From the NCBI RefSeq assembly GCF_900091845.1, contig NZ_FMCI01000210.1:1-34873 (forward strand): a DNA stretch of 34,873 nucleotides. Reading direction: 5' to 3'. The translations under genes were made by a program, and so were the position numbers. The DNA is from Streptomyces sp. SolWspMP-5a-2 (GTDB taxonomy: Bacteria > Actinomycetota > Actinomycetes > Streptomycetales > Streptomycetaceae). How positions within the stretch are numbered: the stretch's first letter is position 1; each line of letters begins with the position of its first letter. The notes under the pieces were generated by a model that was given only the letters and a program-made list of their open reading frames with translations, did not search any database and was not told the origin of the DNA. Below, one piece after another: positions 10,852 through 17,554 of this stretch.

Positions 10852-13800
10852 TCAGCGCCCTCCCGTGGTGAGGGTGAGCGGGCACAGGCGCAGCTCGGGG
10901 TCGAGGCGGCCCAGCAGGTGCAGGGCCAGGCCCGCGCTGCCGACCATGAGGCTGTTGGTGTGGGCGTAGCGGCTGTCCGGGTCGGCCGTCTTGCGGCGGA
11001 GGACCTCCGGGGTGAGCCAGCGGCGTTCCTGGGCGCGCACCTCGGTGTGCAGCGGGGTGTCGCCGGGGCCCGCGATGTGGCGCAGGGCGGCGTGGTTGCC
11101 GAGGTCGCCGTGGCACCAGGTCAGGTTGCGGCCGAAGCCGAGGCGCAGGGTGTTGTCGACGGCCTGGTCGCGCAGGGCGGTGACGTCGGCGCCGCCGGGC
11201 AGGTCGGCGTAGGCCGACAGGGCCAGGGCGATGCTGGTGGAGCCGTGGCACCAGCCGGTCGCGAAGGTGCCGTCGGCCGAGGCGCGGGAGGCCCAGTTGC
11301 GCTGCTCGGGGTCGAAGAACCGGTCGAGGCGTGCGACGAGGGCGTCGAGGACGCCGCGGACCTCGTTCGCGTGCTCGGCGGGGAGCAGGGGGTGGGCACG
11401 GGCGAGGGCGTGGACGACGCCGCTGATGCCGTGGGCGAACCCGGACTGGTCGAGGACGGAGCGGGCGAAGGGCCCGTCCTGCTGGACGCGGCGGGCGAGC
11501 AGGAGCGCGATCTCGGTGACGGCGTCGTCGGGGCGGTCGGGGCCGACGATGTCGGTGACGCAGTTGAGGACGCCGGCGAGTCCGCTGATGATGTCGAGCG
11601 GGAGGCTGTCGGCGGGTTCGGCGCGGATCTGGTCGAGGACCAGCGGCACCGCTCCCCCGGCCGCGGTGACCCAGTCGTCGGCGCCGGTGAGGCGTCCGGC
11701 CGCGGAGAGGCTGAAGAGGATGCCGGCCATGCCGGTGTAGCCGCCGTATCCGGCCTGCTGGAGGCTGCGGGACTCGTAGCGGTGCGAGGCGAGGATCTCG
11801 GCGGTGGCGGAGAAGACCTGGCGGGCAGCGTCGAGGGCGCGGTCGTCGTCGAGGACGTGTCCCGCGGCGCAGAGGGTGAGGGCGATGCCGGTGCGGCCGG
11901 TGTAGAGGTCGTAGCCGAGGACGCCGGGCGGCCAGGGGCGGTCGGCCTCCGCGGAGGCGAGGGGTCCGATCCAGGTCTTGGGCAGGTGGGCGAAGCGGTC
12001 GGGCAGCGCCGTCTCGACCAGGTTGTCGCAGAGTTCGCGGGCCAGGGAGCGGAGTTCGGCGCGTTCCCCGGTGTCGGTGCGGCCGTGCGCCGCCGGGGGT
12101 TCGGTGTCCCGGGCGGGCGCCAGGTGGTTGTCCGGGAACTGGGCGGTGAACGCGGAGCGGATGAGGTGCAGTTGCTGGACGAGGTCGCGTTCGCCGAGGC
12201 GGGACGCCTTGGCCAGGGCGAGGTCCAGCGGGGAGTGGCCGAGTGCGGCGCCGGTCTCGGTGCCGTCGCCGTCGCAGATGCGGGTGCCGGTGGCGCTGAC
12301 GGTGAAGTAGGGCACGTCCCGCTCGGCCATCTGGCGCAGCTCGGAGACGATCAGCGGGCGGGCCGAGGTCTTGCTGGCGATGGCGACGCGTTTGAGGAGC
12401 GCGAGGTAGGTGGCCGGGTCGTCGAGGGCGCTGGGTCCCGTGGTCATGCGCAGGATCTGGGAGTAGAGCGCGGTGGGGTTGTGGACGTACCGGATGCGCA
12501 GGCCCTCGGCGGTGGTGCGCAGCAGCGCCCGCCAGGTGTCGGGGGCGGCGAGGAGCGCGCGGTAGGTCCGGGTGAAGCCGTCCGCCATCTCGCGGCCCAG
12601 GCGCAGGATCTCCTCCTCGGTGCGCTCGCCGACGACGGTCCTGCGGCCCTGGACGCTCTGGGGGCGCAGGGCGAGTCCGATGCGGTCGGTGAAGGGCGCG
12701 TCGAAGGTCATCTGCTTGAACGGGGAGGTGCCGCGCCCGGGTCCGCCGAGGAAGCCGAGGTCGACGTGGCCGCCCCGGTCCTTCTTGCGGCCGGCCATCA
12801 CCAGGGGCAGGATGCCGACGCCGTAGACGGACTGCCCGATGGTGGTGTAGGCGTTGCCGTCGGCCTCGGGGACCGGCCCGTCGTGGACCCGTTCCGGGTG
12901 GAGCAGGGTCTCGAGGTCGACCGGGACGGGACCGCGGCGGGTCGGCAGGATGTTCTCGAAGTGCATGTCGCGGGCGTTCAGCGCGTACAGGACGGCGGCG
13001 AGTTCGCCGCTGTCGCGCATGAACCGCTCGGAGATGTCGGAGACGTCCTCGGTCTCGATGTGCTCGACGTAGCCGTAGCCGTCGCGGGCGAGCGCGTCGG
13101 CGGTGACGAGCCGGGTGCCGAAGGCGGTGTTGAGTTCGCGGGCGAGCCGGACGAAGGCGGCTTCGCAGGACACGTCGCGCGGCTTGTACACCAGGCGCCT
13201 GCCGGAGGCGAAGGTGAGGACGCAGACGGCGCGGCCGTGGTGGTGGGTGTCGCCCTCGGGGGCGCCGAAGGAGAGGAGGCGGTCGTCGGGGGCGATGCCG
13301 AAGGTGTCGCGCAGCGCCTGCCGGTCGGCGACGACCCGGGCGCACAGTTCGACGACGGCGTCGACGGCGGAGGACAGGACCACTGGGGTGAGGTCGCGCA
13401 GCACCGGGAAGCTGAGGCCGCCCGCGGTGGTGAACGAGGTGCGGACCGCCTCGTCCACGAAGTGGCGGTAGCGGTCCTCGGGGCTCTGACCGCGCAGGAC
13501 GCCCTGCTCGCGCGCGTGGTTGACGGCGGCGACGAGGGGGCGGGTGCAGGTCTCGCGGACCCGGATCTCGACCCTGCCGAGGAGTTCGAGCAGCGCGTCG
13601 CCCGGGTCGGCGAACAGGCCGGGGAAGGCGCCGAGCGGGTCGCCGTCGGCGGCGCCCGCGGCGATCGCCCGGATCACGCGCTGGAACGGGTACTCCTCCG
13701 GCCGGTCCGTCCACTCCCGGACGACCGCGGGCCTGGCGGACGCCGCCGCGGGCTCGCGCGGCGCACCGGCGACGACGGCCAGGACGTGGTCGTCGAAGGG

Positions 13801-13872
13801 CGCGAGCGGCGTGATCGTCTCGCCGATCTCCGTGTCGTCGAACTCCGGGTAGAGGTTGATCGCAGATCTCAT
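10852..13872 (-). CDS. lanM: Class II lanthipeptide synthetase LanM (first copy)
   Basis: A 1006-residue LanM. The dehydratase part (about 130-620) carries LVYKPRD (K230), RDMHFENIL (D302, H304, N307) and PVDLETLLH (D319, E321). The LanC-like part (about 640-990) carries GFAHGISG (H814), GWCHG (C875) and TWCHG (C920, H921), which gives a complete zinc site and a likely catalytic histidine. The frame is open 24 codons further upstream, but the ATG at 13872 has AGAAGGAC ahead of it and gives a normal LanM N-terminus, so it is preferred. It is the first enzyme gene after the precursors, separated from them by a long perfect hairpin (13910-13955). Together with the second LanM it supplies the usual enzyme pair for a two-peptide lantibiotic; the pairing is not known. 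Confidence 0.95.
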   Translation of the reverse strand: MRSAINLYPEFDDTEIGETITPLAPFDDHVLAVVAGAPREPAAASARPAVVREWTDRPEEYPFQRVIRAIAAGAADGDPLGAFPGLFADPGDALLELLGRVEIRVRETCTRPLVAAVNHAREQGVLRGQSPEDRYRHFVDEAVRTSFTTAGGLSFPVLRDLTPVVLSSAVDAVVELCARVVADRQALRDTFGIAPDDRLLSFGAPEGDTHHHGRAVCVLTFASGRRLVYKPRDVSCEAAFVRLARELNTAFGTRLVTADALARDGYGYVEHIETEDVSDISERFMRDSGELAAVLYALNARDMHFENILPTRRGPVPVDLETLLHPERVHDGPVPEADGNAYTTIGQSVYGVGILPLVMAGRKKDRGGHVDLGFLGGPGRGTSPFKQMTFDAPFTDRIGLALRPQSVQGRRTVVGERTEEEILRLGREMADGFTRTYRALLAAPDTWRALLRTTAEGLRIRYVHNPTALYSQILRMTTGPSALDDPATYLALLKRVAIASKTSARPLIVSELRQMAERDVPYFTVSATGTRICDGDGTETGAALGHSPLDLALAKASRLGERDLVQQLHLIRSAFTAQFPDNHLAPARDTEPPAAHGRTDTGERAELRSLARELCDNLVETALPDRFAHLPKTWIGPLASAEADRPWPPGVLGYDLYTGRTGIALTLCAAGHVLDDDRALDAARQVFSATAEILASHRYESRSLQQAGYGGYTGMAGILFSLSAAGRLTGADDWVTAAGGAVPLVLDQIRAEPADSLPLDIISGLAGVLNCVTDIVGPDRPDDAVTEIALLLARRVQQDGPFARSVLDQSGFAHGISGVVHALARAHPLLPAEHANEVRGVLDALVARLDRFFDPEQRNWASRASADGTFATGWCHGSTSIALALSAYADLPGGADVTALRDQAVDNTLRLGFGRNLTWCHGDLGNHAALRHIAGPGDTPLHTEVRAQERRWLTPEVLRRKTADPDSRYAHTNSLMVGSAGLALHLLGRLDPELRLCPLTLTTGGR

Positions 13873-13909
13873 TGCTGTCCTTCTGCACGCGATGTGAAGT
13901 GCCCCCAAA

Positions 13910-13955
13910 GGCGGGGCGGAATGGACGCTTGGGGGTCGGTCCATTCCGCCCCGCC
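13910..13955 (-). terminator. Long hairpin between the last precursor and lanM (probable attenuator)
   Basis: A perfect 17-bp inverted repeat: GGCGGGGCGGAATGGAC (13910-13926) and its complement (13939-13955) around a 12-nt loop. In the direction of transcription it follows the last precursor stop by 24 nt and precedes the lanM ATG by 37 nt. There is no U-run. In other lantibiotic operons a hairpin at this place stabilises precursor mRNA and lets only part of transcription through to the enzymes. The same role is inferred here. Confidence 0.75.
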
Positions 13956-13979
13956 CGCTTACACCGACCTACAGGTCAC

Positions 13980-14141
13980 TCAGCAGGCGCTGGTGCACTT
14001 GGTGGTCGGGCAGAAGGCGACGCTCGCCGCCACCGTCACCGCGACGGAGACCGGCGTGGTACCGCCGGTGACATCGGCCTCGCTCAGCTCGATGAGCTCG
14101 GCCTCGTCGTACGCCCCGAGGACGTCCTTCTCGTTCTGCAT
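13980..14141 (-). CDS. lanA2: Lantibiotic precursor, beta-type (copy 1)
   Basis: A 53-residue precursor. The 27-residue acidic leader starts MQNEKDVLGAYDEAELIELS and ends with GG. The predicted 26-residue core starts TTPVSVAVTV and ends CPTTKCTSAC, with cysteines at core positions 17, 22 and 26. The C-terminal block matches the shared end of two-component beta peptides (haloduracin beta, lacticin 3147 A2), where it forms the overlapping rings. The rest of the core is hydrophobic and rich in Val, Ala, Ser and Thr, which would give several free dehydro residues that an LLM reductase could turn into D-amino acids. It lies immediately before the attenuator hairpin and lanM. It differs from the second beta core at only two positions (Val/Ile 10, Val/Ala 14). 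The start ATG is the one shared with the paralogue. Confidence 0.93.
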   Translation of the reverse strand: MQNEKDVLGAYDEAELIELSEADVTGGTTPVSVAVTVAASVAFCPTTKCTSAC

Positions 14142-14176
14142 GGTCTTCCTTCCCCACCCCTGGCAGAGGTCAGTTG

Positions 14177-14338
14177 TCAACAGGCGCTGGTGCACTTGGT
14201 CGTCGGGCAGAACGCGGCGCTCGCCGCGATCGTGACCGCGACGGAGACCGGCGTCGTTCCACCGGTGACATCGGCCTCGCTCAGCTCGATGAGCTCGGCC
14301 TCGTCGTACGCCCCGAGGACGTCCTTCTCGTTCTGCAT
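14177..14338 (-). CDS. lanA2: Lantibiotic precursor, beta-type (copy 2)
   Basis: A 53-residue paralogue of the neighbouring beta precursor with an identical 27-residue leader ending GG. The core starts TTPVSVAVTI and ends AAFCPTTKCTSAC, with the same three cysteines. Compared with the other copy, core position 10 is Ile instead of Val and position 14 is Ala instead of Val. Both copies keep every Ser, Thr and Cys, so both should be modified in the same way. It lies between the alpha gene and beta copy 1 in the operon. Whether each beta partner works with the single alpha peptide is unknown. Confidence 0.93.
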   Translation of the reverse strand: MQNEKDVLGAYDEAELIELSEADVTGGTTPVSVAVTIAASAAFCPTTKCTSAC

Positions 14339-14366
14339 GGCTCTCCCTCGTCTGCCGTGGCAGAGC

Positions 14367-14531
14367 TCAGTTGCAGTTGGGCTGGCATTCCTTGGTGAGG
14401 GTGCACCAGCCGCCGTGGTTGCCCAGCGCGTCCGACAGCGAGAAGGTGTTCGTGGTGCACGCGCCGTACGCGACACCGTCGAAGTCCTGCTCTTCGATCT
14501 CCTCGATGAGGGACAGGTCGCCCTGGTACAT
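14367..14531 (-). CDS. lanA1: Lantibiotic precursor, alpha-type (lacticin 3147 A1-like)
   Basis: A 54-residue precursor. The leader (24 residues, MYQGDLSLIEEIEEQDFDGV then AYGA) is short and acidic and ends in a GA-type cleavage site. The 30-residue core starts CTTNTFSLSDALGN, contains GGWCTLTKEC, and ends QPNCN. Cysteines are at core 1, 19, 25 and 29. CTLTxEC is the lipid II-binding ring motif of mersacidin, haloduracin alpha and lacticin 3147 A1. From memory of the lacticin A1 sequence, about two thirds of the core positions agree and the length is identical, including Ser7, which lacticin converts to D-Ala. The core has a single Trp (18) and no Tyr, so Trp18 is the candidate halogenase target. 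A clear AAGGGAG ribosome binding site sets the start. It is the first gene of the operon. Confidence 0.95.
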   Translation of the reverse strand: MYQGDLSLIEEIEEQDFDGVAYGACTTNTFSLSDALGNHGGWCTLTKECQPNCN

Positions 14532-14643
14532 GGGTTCTCCCTTGTGTGGTGGATGCGAGCGCCGAACTGCCGTTCGTGACCGGCGCCTGCACCGATCATC
14601 GGAGACCGACATTCGGCCGCCGCATCACCGACCGGGGAGAGCG

Positions 14644-14670
14644 CGCATGGGCCGCGCATAAGCTCCGCAT
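14644..14670 (-). promoter_or_regulatory. Three 11-bp-spaced direct repeats, probable SARP binding site
   Basis: On the minus strand ATGCG occurs three times with exact 11-bp spacing (plus-strand CGCAT at 14644, 14655 and 14666). SARP proteins bind heptamer-type direct repeats spaced 11 or 22 bp, so the three units sit on one face of the helix. The array is 113 bp upstream of the alpha precursor ATG, in the 162-bp gap after the ABC permease gene. No convincing -10 hexamer can be called. The SARP encoded at 89-976 is the obvious candidate regulator. Confidence 0.65.
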
Positions 14671-14693
14671 GTGCCGGGAGGGGTGGGTGGGGT

Positions 14694-15458
14694 TCAGGCG
14701 TCGCGGCGGCGCAGGGCCAGGTGTCCGGCGAGCAGGGCGCACGCGGTCCACAGCGCGAGGACCGCGAGGCCGGACCACGCGCCGAGGACGTAGCCGTCGG
14801 GCACGGTCCGGTAGAGGACCAGTCCCCCGGCCTGGTCGGGCAGGAACTGGGCCGCCTTCCCGACGCCCGGGATGTTGGTGAGGATCGTCGAGACCGTGAA
14901 GAACAGCGGCACGAGGATGCCCATGGTGATCGCCGAGGAGCGCAGCAGGACGGCGACGCCCATGGTGAACAGGCAGAGCAGCGTCGCGTAGAGCACCGCG
15001 CCCGCCAGGGCGGGCAGCACCCCGTCGTCGGTGAGCGAGACGCTCTCGTCGCCCATGGTGGCCTGGGCGAGGAGGAAGCTGGTGAGGGTGGCGGCGAGGG
15101 CCACCAGCAGGGCCGCGGCGCCCCCGGCGAGGAGCTTTGCGGTGTAGAAGACGCCGCGGCGGGGCACCGCGGCGAGCGAGCTGCGGATGGTCCCGGAGGA
15201 GTACTCGCTGGTGACGACCAGGACGCCGAAGACGACGAGCCCGATCAGGCCGAGGCGCAGTCCGCTGAATCCGGCGGAGACCGGGTCGAAGGAGGCGGGG
15301 GCGGGCTTGTCCGCGTACTGGTGCTGCACGACGGCTCCGGTGAGCACCGCGAAGGCGAGGCTGAGGGCGACGCAGGCGGCCAGGCTCCACGGCACGGAGC
15401 GCAGGGTGCGCATCTTGGACCACTCGAACCCGACGGCCGCGTTCAGGTCGTTGCTCAT
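14694..15458 (-). CDS. ABC-2-type transporter permease (putative immunity)
   Basis: A 254-residue integral membrane protein with about six hydrophobic segments. After a short cytoplasmic start (MSNDLNAAVGFEWSKMRTLR) come helices near 25-45, 65-83, 108-130, 150-172, 178-196 and 225-245. The pattern EYSSGTIRSSLAAVPRRGVF is typical of ABC-2 permeases of the bacitracin/lantibiotic-export type. It overlaps its ATPase gene by 4 nt and ends just upstream of the SARP-type repeats and the alpha precursor. Such two-gene transporters (LanFE-like) usually give producer self-protection by expelling the lantibiotic from the membrane. Immunity is inferred from position and family. Confidence 0.88.
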   Translation of the reverse strand: MSNDLNAAVGFEWSKMRTLRSVPWSLAACVALSLAFAVLTGAVVQHQYADKPAPASFDPVSAGFSGLRLGLIGLVVFGVLVVTSEYSSGTIRSSLAAVPRRGVFYTAKLLAGGAAALLVALAATLTSFLLAQATMGDESVSLTDDGVLPALAGAVLYATLLCLFTMGVAVLLRSSAITMGILVPLFFTVSTILTNIPGVGKAAQFLPDQAGGLVLYRTVPDGYVLGAWSGLAVLALWTACALLAGHLALRRRDA

Positions 15459-16372
15459 CGCACTGCCTCCTGCTCCGCGCGGTACTCGACGGCGTCCGCG
15501 GTGAACTGCATGAACGCGTCCTCCAGGGACGCGGTCCTCGGGCTGACCTCGAAGACGGCGATCCGGTGCTCGGCGGCCAGGGTGCCGACCGTCTCCGGGT
15601 CGGTGCCCACCGCCTCCAGGACGCCGTCCGCGCCGTCGTCGACGTGGATGCCGCGGGCGGCCAGCAGATCGCGCATGCGCTCCGGCTCGGGCGTGCGGAT
15701 CAGGACGTAGGACCGGGAGTTGTCGGCGATGAAGGCGTCCACAGAGGTGTCGGCGAGGAGCCTGCCGCGGCCGATCACGATCAGGTGCCCGGCGGTCAGC
15801 GCCATCTCGCTCATGAGGTGGCTGGAGACCAGGACCACGCGTCCCTCAGCGGCCTGACGCTTGATCAGGTCCCGGATCCACTTGACGCCCTCCGGGTCGA
15901 GGCCGTTGACCGGCTCGTCCAGGAGCAGCGCCTTCGGGGAGCCGAGGAGGGCTGCGGCGATGCCGAGCCGCTGCGCCATGCCGAGGGAGAGGCCCTTCGC
16001 GCGCTTGTCGGCGACGGCGGCGAGACCGACCGCCTCCAGGAGTTCGTCGACGCGGGTCAGCGGCAGCCGGTTGCTGCGGGCCAGGCCCACCAGGTGTCCG
16101 CGCACGCTGCGGCCGCCGTGCACGGCGCGGGCGTCGAGGAGCGCGCCGACGGTGGTCAGGGGGCGCGGCAGGTCCTCGTAGCGCTTGCCGTCGATGAGGA
16201 CCTCGCCCGAGGTGGGGCGGTCGAGGCCGATCATCGCGCGGATCGTCGTCGACTTCCCGGCGCCGTTGGGGCCGAGGAACCCGGTCACCCGTCCCGGCTC
16301 GACGCGGAAGCTCAGCGCGTCGACCGCTCTTGTCTTTCCGTACCACTTGGTCAGCTCTCGGACTTCGATCAT
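15455..16372 (-). CDS. ABC transporter ATP-binding protein (putative immunity)
   Basis: A 305-residue ATPase starting MIEVRELTKWYGKTRAVDAL. Walker A is GPNGAGKSTTIRA, the signature is LSLGMAQRLGIAAALL and Walker B is ALLLDEPVNGLD, followed by SSHLMSEMALTAGHLIVIGRG. The single nucleotide-binding domain with a ~90-residue C-terminal extension is typical of LanF/BcrA-like drug and lantibiotic exporters. The ATG at 16372 gives a normal N-terminus; the frame stays open 19 codons upstream. It is coupled to the permease gene by a 4-nt overlap. The pair lies directly upstream of the lanthipeptide operon on the same strand and most likely belongs to it. Confidence 0.9.
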   Translation of the reverse strand: MIEVRELTKWYGKTRAVDALSFRVEPGRVTGFLGPNGAGKSTTIRAMIGLDRPTSGEVLIDGKRYEDLPRPLTTVGALLDARAVHGGRSVRGHLVGLARSNRLPLTRVDELLEAVGLAAVADKRAKGLSLGMAQRLGIAAALLGSPKALLLDEPVNGLDPEGVKWIRDLIKRQAAEGRVVLVSSHLMSEMALTAGHLIVIGRGRLLADTSVDAFIADNSRSYVLIRTPEPERMRDLLAARGIHVDDGADGVLEAVGTDPETVGTLAAEHRIAVFEVSPRTASLEDAFMQFTADAVEYRAEQEAVR

Positions 16373-16404
16373 CGCACTGGGTCTCCTGTGACGGACGGTC
16401 TGTG

Positions 16405-16452
16405 CAGGGACGCGGACAGGGGTGTGCACAGGTGCGTGGACATGGGTGGGTG
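16405..16452. repeat. Four imperfect 12-bp direct repeats upstream of the ABC operon
   Basis: Four 12-bp units begin at 16405, 16417, 16429 and 16441: CAGGGACGCGGA, CAGGGGTGTGCA, CAGGTGCGTGGA and CATGGGTGGGTG. They end 32 bp upstream of the ABC ATPase ATG. They may be a regulator site or simple sequence expansion; the 12-bp spacing differs from the 11-bp SARP-type array. Confidence 0.45.
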
Positions 16453-16525
16453 AGGCGTGGGGCCCGCCCGGAAGCGGGCACGGCGGAGCCGCCGGGGCGC
16501 CGGTGGGCGGTCGCGGGGACGGGAG

Positions 16526-16545
16526 GGGCGGGCCGGTGCCCGCCC
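16526..16545 (-). terminator. Hairpin after the winged-helix regulator operon
   Basis: GGGCGGGC (16526-16533) and GCCCGCCC (16538-16545) form a perfect 8-bp stem around CGGT. It lies 73 bp past the regulator stop codon, before the next operon on the same strand. Confidence 0.5.
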
Positions 16546-16577
16546 GGACCGTCGGGGGTGGCCCCGCGCTCCGGGTG

Positions 16578-16612
16578 TGGCGCCGGGTGCCGGGGGTGGC
16601 GCCGGGTGCCGG
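16578..16612. repeat. 16-bp direct repeat
   Basis: TGGCGCCGGGTGCCGG occurs perfectly at 16578-16593 and 16597-16612 (19-bp period), directly after the stop codon of the winged-helix regulator. Each unit contains GGCGCC and partly self-complementary GC runs. It is likely a local duplication and may add to the terminator region. Confidence 0.6.
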
Positions 16613-16617
16613 TGTGG

Positions 16618-16926
16618 TCAGTCGGCGGGGCGTGCCGCGCGGGCCGTGGCGGCGATCCGCTCCAGCGCCGCCGCGTGGCGCAGGAACGCGTCCCGCCCCT
16701 TGGGGGTGAGCCGGGCGAGGGTGCGCCGGCCGCCCACGGCCACCTGCTTGCGCACCTCGACGTACTCCTCGGCCGCGAGGGCCGACAACTGCTTGGAGAG
16801 GGCGGAGTCGCTGGTGCCGATCGCGTCGCGGAGGAATCCGAACTCGGTCCAGCCCGCGGGTGCCAGCAGGGCGACGATGGTCAGCCGCGGGGCGGGGTGC
16901 AGGAAGGCGTCGAAGTCGGCGTCCAT
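16618..16926 (-). CDS. Winged-helix (MarR/ArsR-like) transcriptional regulator
   Basis: A 102-residue single-domain DNA-binding protein: MDADFDAFLHPAPRLTIVAL, then GFLRDAIGTSDSALSKQLSA as the recognition region, VRKQVAVGGRRTLARLTPKG as the wing, and a short C-terminal helix for dimerisation. This is the compact winged-helix family often encoded beside ABC transporters in actinomycetes and usually acting as a repressor. Its ATG overlaps the upstream gene stop by one base (TGATG), so the two are coupled. The palindromic operator pair at 17459-17507 lies at the shared divergent promoter and is the likely binding site, which suggests autoregulation and control of the ABC operon at 17555. Confidence 0.85.
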   Translation of the reverse strand: MDADFDAFLHPAPRLTIVALLAPAGWTEFGFLRDAIGTSDSALSKQLSALAAEEYVEVRKQVAVGGRRTLARLTPKGRDAFLRHAAALERIAATARAARPAD

Positions 16927-17429
16927 CAGCGCCGCCCGACCCGTTCGCGCAGGCGCTCCCGCGCGATCCGGCCCGCGCGCGGCGCCGCCAGCAGGCAGGC
17001 CCCGACCACCGCCGCGGCGGCGATCGTGTGCGGGACGGGCACCCCGCCCGCGGAGAGCGCCGCCGCCAGGACGCGGAACACCGCGTACCCGGCGAGACCG
17101 CAGACCAGCCCGATCAGCACGGCCCGGGTGCCCGGCCGGTTGCGGACCGGGGCGCCGTGGGTGTGCCGCAGGACGAGGACCGCCACCAGCAGCAGCCCGG
17201 GGAGCAGGATCGCGCCGCCCCAGGGGTTGGGCAGGTCGAACGAGGCGAAGGAGACGAACAGCAGCAGCGCCGCCGTCGCCAGCGAGGCGCGGGACAGACC
17301 GAAGTTCAGCTCGGCCGTGCCGGACTGCTCCTGACGTCTGCGGATGTCGTCGAGCGCGGCCCGCGCGTCGGCCGGCGTCACGGCCCGTCCGTCGGAGGGA
17401 TTCGTGTCGTGCTGGTCGTCGGACTCCAT
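16926..17429 (-). CDS. Four-helix membrane protein of unknown function
   Basis: A 167-residue protein starting MESDDQHDTNPSDGRAVTPA. The soluble N-terminus (TPADARAALDDIRRRQEQSG) is followed by four hydrophobic segments (roughly residues 50-65, 72-88, 102-123 and 132-150) and a basic tail RIARERLRERVGRR. A GTG at 17456 would add nine residues; the ATG at 17429 has GAGGG close upstream and is preferred. It is first in a two-gene operon with the winged-helix regulator, a common pairing in actinomycetes. The membrane protein may sense the signal or modulate the regulator, but no function is established. Confidence 0.75.
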   Translation of the reverse strand: MESDDQHDTNPSDGRAVTPADARAALDDIRRRQEQSGTAELNFGLSRASLATAALLLFVSFASFDLPNPWGGAILLPGLLLVAVLVLRHTHGAPVRNRPGTRAVLIGLVCGLAGYAVFRVLAAALSAGGVPVPHTIAAAAVVGACLLAAPRAGRIARERLRERVGRR

Positions 17430-17458
17430 CGGCCCTCGCACCTTCCTGAGGAGCACTG

Positions 17459-17507
17459 CTACTTTCCTGTCGAGAAAGTAGCAGGTATTTTCCCAACAGG
17501 AAAGTAG
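17459..17507. promoter_or_regulatory. Two tandem 23-bp palindromic operators
   Basis: Operator 1 (17459-17481) is CTACTTTC-N7-GAAAGTAG, a perfect 8-bp inverted repeat. Operator 2 (17485-17507) is GTATTTTC-N7-GAAAGTAG, with the same spacing and two changes in the left arm. Their centres are 26 bp apart. A further perfect 12-bp inverted repeat joins the outer arms (CTACTTTCCTGT and ACAGGAAAGTAG). The pair sits between the divergent regulator/membrane-protein operon and the ABC operon at 17555, so a dimeric winged-helix repressor is the expected ligand. Confidence 0.8.
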
Positions 17508-17554
17508 ACTCCGCGCTCAGATCGACGGCACAGGCAGGCAGAAGGGGGAACACT

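Larger units (their letters stand above)
13980..14338 (-). repeat. Tandem duplication of the beta precursor gene
   Basis: Two 162-bp reading frames (13980-14141 and 14177-14338) are nearly identical, with the same leader and only two predicted residue changes, both in the core. The 35-bp spacer between them is not closely similar to the spacer in front of the second copy. The arrangement is a tandem gene duplication with limited divergence restricted to the secreted part. Confidence 0.9.
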
